DNA of 22,593 bases from positions 1-22,593 of the forward strand of contig JAJXWL010000010.1 of assembly GCA_021781625.1 (NCBI GenBank). Reading direction: 5' to 3'. Below the pieces are notes generated by a model, which was not told the DNA's origin, made no database searches, and saw only the letters and a list, made by a program, of their open reading frames with translations. The stretch comes from a bacterium (GTDB lineage Bacteria; Spirochaetota; Spirochaetia; JABEVK01). How positions within the stretch are numbered: the stretch's first letter is position 1; each line of letters opens with the position of its first letter. The translations under genes and the position numbers were made by a program. Below, one piece after another: positions 14,183 to 21,827 of this stretch.

Positions 14183-16885
14183 ATGCCGCACGAAATCATC
14201 ACGAAAATCGAACAGAAGCTTCATGAAGAAAAGTGGACGCGTACTGCTATCGGAGCCTACACGGTAACCATGATTAAGGAGTTGGATGACCTTCTTGTTC
14301 AGCTAAGCGAGGAAGACCTTCAGGATGAGGCCAAACAGCTTTGCGACCAGCACCTTGAAGAGTCTAAAAATAGCATCATAGCTCTGTATCTTTCGGGAAT
14401 GATAAGTCTGAAAAAACAACTCCTTGATGATACAAACTTAACCAAAGTCATCAATCTCTTCGCCCAGAATATCAAGTGGCAAATTGTTGAACACATCTGT
14501 TTACAAATGCTGGCAGAGGGTGAAAATAAATTTGCATTAAAAAGCTTGATAGAATGCTATAAAAACGAAGGCCAAGACGCCAAACTTCTCGAAACAGAAG
14601 AACGGCTGGTCCGAGTTGATATTGAAGAAGCCGATATTGTTTTTTCGTTAGCTCAGCGGTTTGAAAAAGAAAAAAATCTTGAAAAAGCGACGGACTACTA
14701 CAAAAAAGGCATTCACCGATACATTCACAAGAAAAACTTTCCCCGAGTTCGAGAAATTTGGCTCAAGCTTTTAGAAGATCCCGCACAGGATATAGAATAT
14801 TTTAGACTTGTTGCAACAAAAGTTGAAAAAAACCTAGGGTCAGACAAATCTGTTCAATTACTTGAAGATCTTTATCCGATTCTCGTTAAGGCAAAAAACT
14901 GGGATGAAGCAATTGCGCTTCAATTAGTCATCAATGATTTTGAACCTAAATCAACGTTTGTGCGAAAAGAAGTTGTGGAATGTGTTCGAAAAAAATATGA
15001 AGCCAACCCCAAAACCGAAGAATACATTCGTACAAGCAACTTGAACGACTCGTGGAAACCCTTACGCGAGGCCTTAGAAGACTTTAAAAAGCAAATTGCC
15101 TACGAAAAAGGTAATTTTGTTTTCCACAAAGCCTGGGGAGTAGGAAGAATTCGTGAGGTGCGAGACCAGGAATTTGTCATTGACTTTGAAACTCGTCAAA
15201 ACCAAGTGATTGGTCAAAAAATGGCTGTTGAAAACTTAATTAGCTTGGCAAAAAATGACATTCGTGTGCTGATTGCCACAACAAAAGATCCTCAAAAGCT
15301 TGCTGAGCGTATTAAAAAGAAAGCTGAAATTGATTGGGCGTTAAAAACAATTCTCGGAAGCTTTGGCAACAAAGCGGATATGAAGACCATTAAGTCAATT
15401 TTGGTTCCCAAGCTCCTTAAAGAAAGTGAATGGACAACTTGGGGAACAATGGCCCGAAATCACTTCCGCGAAAGTACAGATTTTGCAATTTCGCCTGACC
15501 GGCCTGATGAGTTCCTATTAAGAACAACCCCTATTGCGATTGATGAGAAACTTTACAACAAATTTAAGGTCGAAAAAGATTTCTTTAAACGAATTGACAT
15601 TTTTATGGATTTCTTGGAAAAAGCTGGAGACTCCTCGGACTACTCAGGGGAGATTTTTTCTTCGTTTACGAACATCTTAAAATCCAATAAAGTGAACCAA
15701 GAAGTCATTGCGAGTTCTCTTTTAGTACAGATGTATTCGAAAGACTTTCCTTCTTTCAACCCTGGGAATATAAAATCTTTTCCCGAATATTTTGCACAAA
15801 TTGAAGATCGCGAAGCGTTATTCACGGCCTTACATCACCAAAAAATTCAAACAGAATTTCTCAAACAAATCGAAAAAAACCTACCCAACTGGCCAGAAAT
15901 CTTTTGTGAACTTTACCCTGCTTCCAAATCAGCATGGATCATTGAGTCCTTAATGAAAAAGAAACACTCTGATTTGGTGGCAAAATTGTTCAATGAATTG
16001 ATTGAACGACATAAGTTGTATCGGGAACCGATGTTTGAAGCCGGTAAAATTATCCTTTCTGAATTATATCCGGTACTCAGCCAGCAATTTAACTTCGAAA
16101 AAGTCTATATTACGTTAATACATGACCTGGATTTAACAGCGCGGGATATTGCCAACAAAAAAGACCTCGCCGCTAATAAAAAGTTAAACAAACAACTTTT
16201 GACATTTTTATTTGGTGAAGCCGATGGCCATTTAACCCAGTTTTTGAATCAAGCTGACGAGCAATCCCTAAGACGCATCTTCTCGTTGATTCAAGACGTT
16301 CGCGATCTTCCGGCTAAACAAAAGCAAGAAGTCAAAGATTTGATCATAAAACGCTTTCCCCATTTTACATTTGCGGACGCAGCTCCTACCAAGGTTGTTT
16401 CTTCACGCAAAGGCATCCTGACAACCTTAAAAATGTTCAATGCCAAAAACCAAGAACTTCAACAAATTGTTAACATTGAAGTGCCAAAAAATTCTAAAGA
16501 AATTGAAGAAGCTCGTGCGTTGGGTGACCTCAAAGAAAATGCTGAATATCACGCCGCCAAGGAGCGTCAAACCTTCCTCAATGCTGCGGTGACAACCTTA
16601 ACAACCGAAATAGGCTCTGCCACGGTTATCGACCGAAAAGAAGTTGATGCTGGAAAAGTAGCCTTTGGTACTCGAGTTACCCTTGAGGATCATGAAGCCG
16701 AAAAGCTAGAGCATTATACAATTTTAGGCCCCTGGGAAAGTAAGCCGGCAGAAAATATCATTTCTTATCTGTCCCCCCTGGGTGATAAGTTGATGGGTGC
16801 AAAAGCCGGCGAACGGCTCAAGTTTACAATCAATGAACGAAAGTACGATTTTACCGTAAAATCTATTGAAGTGGCGGATTTCTAA
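14183..16885 (+). CDS. greA: Giant transcription elongation factor GreA with helical-repeat N-terminus
   Basis: The last roughly 160 residues (about 742-900) are a complete GreA. The coiled-coil tip motif GDLKENAEYHAAKE places the two acidic residues that support RNA cleavage by RNA polymerase at Asp782 and Glu785 (Asp41 and Glu44 of E. coli GreA). The C-terminal globular domain with GTRVTLED and SPLGDKLMGAKAGERLKF follows. GreA rescues backtracked polymerase. In front are about 740 extra residues: a TPR-like alpha solenoid (about 1-300), a small beta module at about 308-355 (FVFHKAWGVGRIREV, then FVIDF) that looks like a Tudor/CarD-type fold, and another mostly helical region. From memory, Borrelia and Treponema GreA have similar size, and Chlamydia has a long form. 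The codons look more A-rich than those of neighbours. AGAGGAG lies seven bases before the ATG. Confidence 0.95.
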   Translation: MPHEIITKIEQKLHEEKWTRTAIGAYTVTMIKELDDLLVQLSEEDLQDEAKQLCDQHLEESKNSIIALYLSGMISLKKQLLDDTNLTKVINLFAQNIKWQIVEHICLQMLAEGENKFALKSLIECYKNEGQDAKLLETEERLVRVDIEEADIVFSLAQRFEKEKNLEKATDYYKKGIHRYIHKKNFPRVREIWLKLLEDPAQDIEYFRLVATKVEKNLGSDKSVQLLEDLYPILVKAKNWDEAIALQLVINDFEPKSTFVRKEVVECVRKKYEANPKTEEYIRTSNLNDSWKPLREALEDFKKQIAYEKGNFVFHKAWGVGRIREVRDQEFVIDFETRQNQVIGQKMAVENLISLAKNDIRVLIATTKDPQKLAERIKKKAEIDWALKTILGSFGNKADMKTIKSILVPKLLKESEWTTWGTMARNHFRESTDFAISPDRPDEFLLRTTPIAIDEKLYNKFKVEKDFFKRIDIFMDFLEKAGDSSDYSGEIFSSFTNILKSNKVNQEVIASSLLVQMYSKDFPSFNPGNIKSFPEYFAQIEDREALFTALHHQKIQTEFLKQIEKNLPNWPEIFCELYPASKSAWIIESLMKKKHSDLVAKLFNELIERHKLYREPMFEAGKIILSELYPVLSQQFNFEKVYITLIHDLDLTARDIANKKDLAANKKLNKQLLTFLFGEADGHLTQFLNQADEQSLRRIFSLIQDVRDLPAKQKQEVKDLIIKRFPHFTFADAAPTKVVSSRKGILTTLKMFNAKNQELQQIVNIEVPKNSKEIEEARALGDLKENAEYHAAKERQTFLNAAVTTLTTEIGSATVIDRKEVDAGKVAFGTRVTLEDHEAEKLEHYTILGPWESKPAENIISYLSPLGDKLMGAKAGERLKFTINERKYDFTVKSIEVADF

Positions 16886-16888
16886 ACT

Positions 16889-18961
16889 ATGAAAAAATTA
16901 GCCGTTATCTTATTCCTGCTGACAGCCAGCCTGGCCTCAGCGGCACCTCACGATTTTATTGTGCTGATGGATACGTCCCAATATATGTTCGATGAGTATG
17001 ATACGGTCATTCAAAGTTATTTTCCAGATGTCGTGAAAGATCACCTCAAGCTTCACGACATCTTTCATTTGATTAGCTTCTCAGATCACCCAGAACTTGA
17101 ACTCACCCAAAAGATTGAAAATCGCCAGGATATGGAAGCGATCCTCAGACGATTGCTTTTACTTCAACCGTTGGGAAAGTATGACGACCCTCTTTTAGCC
17201 TTGCGTTTTGTCTATCAGTACGCTTCAGGATTGCCCAGTTATCAAGAAAAGACGATTGTTGTCTTTACGCCAGGGTTGTATAACGCTCCGACTCAAGACC
17301 ATGCCAGCCCGGAGGCCGCAAAAAAAGAAATTGCCAACGTTATTTCGGAAATTCGGAATCGCGGTTGGAATCTTCGCTTTGTCATCGTCCCAACTTCAGC
17401 ACCCTCTGCCCAAAACAAAGGCTCTACCCAGGCAAAGGGCGCGACCATAACCTCCCCAAAAACAGCTTTTTCGCTTGACTTGGCGCAGACAGCCCAAGCA
17501 GAAAATGTACCAGCTTATGTTTTTCAGCCCCAGCCTGGCTTTTCTAATGAAACCTTAGGAATCCCACGTCTGACGTTTCCTTCTAATCTTGGTAAAATCA
17601 ATAAGGATTTTAGCCTAAGTTTCACGGCAGCCAATCCCTCCGATTCGGCCGTTATCTTGCATCTGAAAGCCGTAAGTTGTAATGGTATCAGCCTTCTGAA
17701 CCATGACCTTTCGATTAACCTAGCCGCCCATGAAACCAAGGGTGTTTCTGTGCCGTTGTCGTTCTCGCAACCTCCCGCGAATGGAGCGCAGGTGGGAAAG
17801 TTTCATTTGACTTTTGACGACGGATTGCGTGCCTATCCCAACGAGGCTGCTATTCATTTTGAGTATATGCCAGGCCTGGAAATTTGGTTTTTGCCATTTG
17901 GGATTATCTTCGGTATAGCACTTTTAGGTGCCCTGATTTTCGCGCTTTTTCAGTTGTTAAAGAAAGGCTACGAACGTGGCAAACATTTGGCCAATCAGCA
18001 TGTCGAAGATAAAAGCAAAAAATCTGCTGAAAACGAGATTCCGGTTCCCGAAGAAACTGAGCGCGGACCGGCAACACTTGTAACCTCAAATACCAAAAGT
18101 TCTACGCCCCTAGTTAAGGTCAAACCCTCTGTTATTAAACTTGCCGAAAGTAAGAAAGAGGAATCCAAGCCCCTAGAAAAAGCGGTTGCACAACCTTTTG
18201 TTCAAACACCCTCAAAAACCTTAGTTCAGCCGCCAAAGCAAACTTTAGTACAACCTCCAGCTGAAACAAAACTTGTACAACAAGCAGATCCATCCTTAGA
18301 CCAATTCCGCAATGCCGCCGAGGCAAGGGAACAAGCCCGCAAAGAGGAACAGGCGGCACTTTTGAGCACCTTGTCTTCATCGTCACAAAAATCTGAAAAC
18401 AGTTATGCCGCCTTTCTCAAACAAACTTCTTCAAAACAACAAGCTCGAACTCCGGAAATTCAAGGTGAAAACGAGTCCACCCTTAAATCAACGCCCATTC
18501 CTAGCACACAGGTCACCCCTGCCGCTCCTGTTAACCCAAGCCCTGCTTCTCTTGTGTTCGAAGTCAAAGAAGGTCCTTCACGAGAATTTGCCATGCTGGT
18601 TTGGACTTCTGATTTTCTCTTTCAAAACACCCGTCAGCCCGCCAACTGGTTTCGCTTTCGACCCGGAGAACGAAAATCTGTTGGTAATAGCAAGGCGCAT
18701 TTTAAAATCGTTCTGGTTCCGGTGTCTGAAACAATTGCCGAAGTATCCTACGACGGCCAGGATTTACAATTTCATCCCATTGCCCGAGAATACTTTCCAG
18801 AGTTACCGGACCCGACCTCCTGCTTGAATACCGATATTGGGGTTCATATTCAAGGTGAAAAAGTTCTCTACCTCCGTTTCATTGCCAAGACCTCAAAAAC
18901 AGAGGAAGTGAATAAATTCTTAAGGGGTGACGCCCCAGCTCTTGAGGATACTCTTCGCTAA
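16889..18961 (+). CDS. VWA-like transmembrane protein with long cytoplasmic tail
   Basis: This 690-residue protein has a signal peptide (1-19, cleavage after ASAA or near). An extracytoplasmic von Willebrand A-like domain follows at about 22-215 (DFIVLMDTSQYM, FHLISFSDHPE, KTIVVFTPG, LRFVIVPT). Then come an Ig-like beta domain (about 225-325), one transmembrane helix (331-356), a long charged and Pro/Gln-rich cytoplasmic linker (358-550) and a beta-rich C-terminal domain (551-675). The metal-ion site reads D28-T-S30-Q-Y32 where D-x-S-x-S is usual, so metal binding may be impaired. The topology (sensor-like domain outside, folded domain inside) suggests a receptor or scaffold. It begins three bases after the greA stop with only a weak Shine-Dalgarno sequence, so it is probably coupled to greA. 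Its 3' end overlaps the opposite HEAT gene by 42 bases. Confidence 0.85.
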   Translation: MKKLAVILFLLTASLASAAPHDFIVLMDTSQYMFDEYDTVIQSYFPDVVKDHLKLHDIFHLISFSDHPELELTQKIENRQDMEAILRRLLLLQPLGKYDDPLLALRFVYQYASGLPSYQEKTIVVFTPGLYNAPTQDHASPEAAKKEIANVISEIRNRGWNLRFVIVPTSAPSAQNKGSTQAKGATITSPKTAFSLDLAQTAQAENVPAYVFQPQPGFSNETLGIPRLTFPSNLGKINKDFSLSFTAANPSDSAVILHLKAVSCNGISLLNHDLSINLAAHETKGVSVPLSFSQPPANGAQVGKFHLTFDDGLRAYPNEAAIHFEYMPGLEIWFLPFGIIFGIALLGALIFALFQLLKKGYERGKHLANQHVEDKSKKSAENEIPVPEETERGPATLVTSNTKSSTPLVKVKPSVIKLAESKKEESKPLEKAVAQPFVQTPSKTLVQPPKQTLVQPPAETKLVQQADPSLDQFRNAAEAREQARKEEQAALLSTLSSSSQKSENSYAAFLKQTSSKQQARTPEIQGENESTLKSTPIPSTQVTPAAPVNPSPASLVFEVKEGPSREFAMLVWTSDFLFQNTRQPANWFRFRPGERKSVGNSKAHFKIVLVPVSETIAEVSYDGQDLQFHPIAREYFPELPDPTSCLNTDIGVHIQGEKVLYLRFIAKTSKTEEVNKFLRGDAPALEDTLR
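18191..18286 (+). repeat. Degenerate 8-residue repeats (TLVQPP type) in the VWA protein tail
   Basis: Residues 435-466 of the VWA protein hold four imperfect eight-residue units: QPFVQTPS, KTLVQPPK, QTLVQPPA and ETKLVQQA. The middle two are near identical in protein but diverged at the DNA level, so this is an old low-complexity Pro/Gln linker rather than a recent tandem duplication. Confidence 0.6.
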
Positions 18962-20269
18962 ATCTCTGACCATGGCATCTGTATCATTATTGGCAACCTT
19001 CTTGATGACACTTGCCTCGCTTTTATCTTTAAGACTGGCAAAGCCTCGTAGCGCCAACATCCTGGTTGAGGCTTTGTTGTTAAGCAAGAGAAGACCATAC
19101 AGAAGCCGATTGTCCGTTGACTGGTGCGCCAGAAGTGCTTGGGCGACCATCGGTGAATAGGTATCAAGCTGACTCTGATTTTCTTTGTGAATAATTTTTT
19201 CAAGCGCGGCATCCAAGCCCTTGAAGCGCTTACCGAGCGAAATATCAAGAACGGTTTTCCAAGCGACAAAGTCTGCAGAGCTGTCTCCAAGAATCTGAAG
19301 AAAGACTGGCTGCCAATCTGAACTTGGCAGTTCCACCAAAGCTTTAGCACAGGCTGCGCGTACCCTGGGGTCAGGATCATGTTTCAGCCGATAGACCAGA
19401 AGATTTTTCCACCTAACATCTTTTAATTTTGCTTCACCTGCTGCAGCGGCGAGACGAATGGGAACCTGACTATCTCGAAGACCGGCTTCAATATACGTGC
19501 TAACGGCTGGGTGAGTTTTGGCATACGAACCCATTGCCTCGAGAGCGGCAGCTTTGAGTGAGGTCGTGTTGGCTTGAAACGCTTTCTCGATTCGACTCCA
19601 AGAACGAGGATCTCCGATTTCGCCTAAACTTTTAACCACAACTTGTTGCGTCAACGGGTCTGAATCAGAATCATCAAAGGCGCCGTTCAGTGCCTCGACC
19701 GCACGGGGATCACCGATTTTACCTAAGGCCCAATAAATATCCGGCTTCACGTTATCATCAGTACTTGTATCTTTCAAAAGTGCCAAAAGTTCCGGTAATT
19801 CCTTTTTAGCCTTTAAGGTTCCCAAAGCTCGAATGGCAGCTACCATGAGTGTTTTATTTTTGTTCTTGATTAGCCCTAAAAATATCGGCGTTGATTTTTG
19901 ATCATCAAGCTGAGTTAGGTAAGAAACTGCCGTCAATAATAAACTATTGGGAATTTGCTCGGGGTCTTTGAGCAAGTTTTGACAATCTTCAAAAAGTGTC
20001 TTGTCTTTGAGGTCTAAAAAGAGATTAAGAATATTTTGACGAATCTCAAAATTTTGAGACTGTTCAAAAACTGTTTTGAGCTGGGGTAAAAACTGCCTGT
20101 TTTGTTCTTCGTTGAGCTGTTTTACCAAATCGAGAACTTCTGAGTTCAACCCATACTCGAGGATATTAAGGCGATGTTGAGTTAAAGAATCTGTAGCAGA
20201 GAGTAACGAAGGGCAAAGAAAGGTAAAGGCAACCAAAAAGCTAACGATAGGTCTAAAGATTTTACGCAG
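18920..20269 (-). CDS. Exported HEAT-repeat protein, probable CTG start
   Basis: The protein is a 449-residue alpha solenoid of HEAT/PBS-lyase-type repeats covering nearly the whole mature chain (for example NKTLMVAAIRALGTLKAKKE, NVKPDIYWALGKIGDPRAVE, PLTQQVVVKSLGEIGDPRSW, DPRVRAACAKALVELPSSDW), so it should be a protein-binding scaffold. I extend it 11 codons upstream of the first TTG (20236) to a CTG at 20269. AAGGAGG lies six bases before the CTG, and the added residues LRKIFRPIVSF supply the basic n-region of a good signal peptide (cleavage after SLLSA). Starting at 20236 leaves no Shine-Dalgarno sequence and no n-region. The CTG overlaps the murJ stop, giving tight coupling. It is the last gene of tgt-murJ-HEAT. 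I do not know the partner. Confidence 0.85.
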   Translation of the reverse strand: MRKIFRPIVSFLVAFTFLCPSLLSATDSLTQHRLNILEYGLNSEVLDLVKQLNEEQNRQFLPQLKTVFEQSQNFEIRQNILNLFLDLKDKTLFEDCQNLLKDPEQIPNSLLLTAVSYLTQLDDQKSTPIFLGLIKNKNKTLMVAAIRALGTLKAKKELPELLALLKDTSTDDNVKPDIYWALGKIGDPRAVEALNGAFDDSDSDPLTQQVVVKSLGEIGDPRSWSRIEKAFQANTTSLKAAALEAMGSYAKTHPAVSTYIEAGLRDSQVPIRLAAAAGEAKLKDVRWKNLLVYRLKHDPDPRVRAACAKALVELPSSDWQPVFLQILGDSSADFVAWKTVLDISLGKRFKGLDAALEKIIHKENQSQLDTYSPMVAQALLAHQSTDNRLLYGLLLLNNKASTRMLALRGFASLKDKSEASVIKKVANNDTDAMVRDLAKSILKSWGVTP

Positions 20270-21827
20270 GATTTTCCTCCTTAGGATTACGTCTCAGCAT
20301 CCGCCAAGGTCGGATGCCCAAAAGTACCAAGACCAAGAGAATAAGGCCAAACGTCGCCAGACCTTCTCCGACAAATAAGCCCACAGAAAGTAGAGTCAGC
20401 CCTTTGCTCCACCAGATGCCTGTAAAATGGTACAAGAGTTCCCACAGGCCCCAAGCCGGAAGCAACGATAAAATCACTTTTAAAGTAAACAGCAAATACT
20501 CTTGTAATCGTTTTTTATCCAAGGTTCTCCAAGCCAACAACAACATAACCACAGAACTTACAAAGAAACTCACCACGGTACCCCAGGCAAGCCCCATGAC
20601 GTGCAATGGGGTATTCATCAGGACAACCGACACGACAAGATCGACCGACGCCCACACAATATTTACCCAGAAAGGAGTCCGGAAATTTCCTTGCGAAAAA
20701 AAGAACCGTTGAAGGTAATTAAATAACCCTGACGTAAACAAGCCCCACGACAAAATCGACAGTACGCCTGAAGTCACTTGGGTATCTGAAAAAGTAAAAT
20801 TTTGCCGTTGAAAGGCAAGACTAATCAGGGGCCCACTAAAAAGAGCCATTAAAAACCCTGCGGGAATAAGCAAGAGTGCTTGAAACTCTAAGCCCTGTGT
20901 CATTGAACGCGACACGCCCTCCCAATCTTTTTGAGCTACCTGTCGGCTCATCCGGGGAAAGTAAACAGTAACGATGGAAGCAGCAAGAACCCCATTAGGA
21001 AGTTGCCAAAATACAATTGCATTCATGAGTGAAGAAACACTGCCTTCGGGCAAAAGTGCAGCTAACGAAATAGAAATCTGCTGAGAGATGAGAGCAATAC
21101 CACTAATTGAAAGCGCTGGCAACCAATTTTTGATCGTCTTTTTTAGTTCGGGTGTCCAAAAGTGTTTTTTAGGTTTAAAGCTGTAGCCAAGTTTTTTAAA
21201 AAAGAAACCTTGAAAAACTACTTGTGCAAATCCACCTATTAAAACCCCAGGAATCTGCGCATCGACATTCATTGTGGGATACAGCCATATTAAAAAACCA
21301 ATGACACTAATCGAAAACAAAATAGGGCTGACCGCCGGACTACCAAAATGATGGTGGGTGTTCAAAACAGCCATGAGGACAGCCGCTACACTGACTAAAA
21401 CTAAGTATAAGATAAACCAACGAAAAAGATGTACAGCAAGCAGTTGTTTTTCTGGTACTGAGAACGGAGCTAACAGTGAGATGATGGGTGCTGCAAAAAG
21501 GATTGCCAAGAGGATAAGAGGAATGAGTATCAAAAGTTGAAACGTTAAAATAGAACGGGCTAGATCTTTTGATTTTTGTAACGTGGGGTCTTCTTCAATG
21601 CTCTGCGCCAAAACTGGAATAAAAGCGGTCGAGAGGGCACCTTCTGCCATCAACTTTCTTAAATTGAACGGTATGTTAAATACCGCGTTTAAAACATCGG
21701 CTTTCCAAGTTTGACCAAACAAAGCTCCAACCACGGCGTTCCGGACAAAACCTAAAATTCGTGATAGGGAAGTAGCAGCCATAAGAACGAGTGTAGACCG
21801 TGAGGCCGTTGCAGGTTTTTTACTCAT
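20262..21827 (-). CDS. murJ: Lipid II flippase MurJ
   Basis: MurJ (MviN) flips the peptidoglycan precursor lipid II across the inner membrane. The 521-residue protein has the family's start (LVLMAATSLSRILGFVRNAV, then NIPFNLRKLMAEGALSTAFIPVL), including the conserved arginines of the first helices. About 14 hydrophobic helices spread over the whole length, and VYFPRMSRQVAQKDWEG lies in the middle loop region. A basic C-terminal tail ends RRNPKEENPA. The length is normal. The ATG at 21827 overlaps the tgt stop in ATGA and is preceded by GGGGAGG. The last codons carry the Shine-Dalgarno sequence of the next gene. From memory, tgt-mviN adjacency also occurs in Borrelia. The assignment is firm. 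Confidence 0.96.
   Translation of the reverse strand: MSKKPATASRSTLVLMAATSLSRILGFVRNAVVGALFGQTWKADVLNAVFNIPFNLRKLMAEGALSTAFIPVLAQSIEEDPTLQKSKDLARSILTFQLLILIPLILLAILFAAPIISLLAPFSVPEKQLLAVHLFRWFILYLVLVSVAAVLMAVLNTHHHFGSPAVSPILFSISVIGFLIWLYPTMNVDAQIPGVLIGGFAQVVFQGFFFKKLGYSFKPKKHFWTPELKKTIKNWLPALSISGIALISQQISISLAALLPEGSVSSLMNAIVFWQLPNGVLAASIVTVYFPRMSRQVAQKDWEGVSRSMTQGLEFQALLLIPAGFLMALFSGPLISLAFQRQNFTFSDTQVTSGVLSILSWGLFTSGLFNYLQRFFFSQGNFRTPFWVNIVWASVDLVVSVVLMNTPLHVMGLAWGTVVSFFVSSVVMLLLAWRTLDKKRLQEYLLFTLKVILSLLPAWGLWELLYHFTGIWWSKGLTLLSVGLFVGEGLATFGLILLVLVLLGIRPWRMLRRNPKEENPA
20276..20282 (-). promoter_or_regulatory. Ribosome binding site inside murJ that selects the CTG start of the HEAT gene
   Basis: The reverse strand reads AAGGAGG, within the codons for the end of murJ (PKEE). 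It is six bases from CTG 20269 and 40 bases from the next allowed start (TTG 20236), too far to serve the latter. It is the main argument for the CTG start. Confidence 0.7.

Noticed and set aside
18405..18827. 140-residue open frame on the plus strand in another frame of the VWA gene
   Set aside because: It lies wholly inside the VWA gene, has low-complexity composition and no start signal.
18924..18936. GGGG/CCCC hairpin near the convergent stops as a terminator
   Set aside because: Only a four-base-pair stem without a T tract on either strand. It is too weak to call.
18958..19380. 140-residue minus-strand frame inside the HEAT gene
   Set aside because: The HEAT-repeat frame is clearly the real one. 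This frame has no recognisable content.
20314..20712. 132-residue plus-strand frame antisense to murJ
   Set aside because: It is Thr/Lys-rich, without a start signal, and mirrors the hydrophobic codons of murJ.
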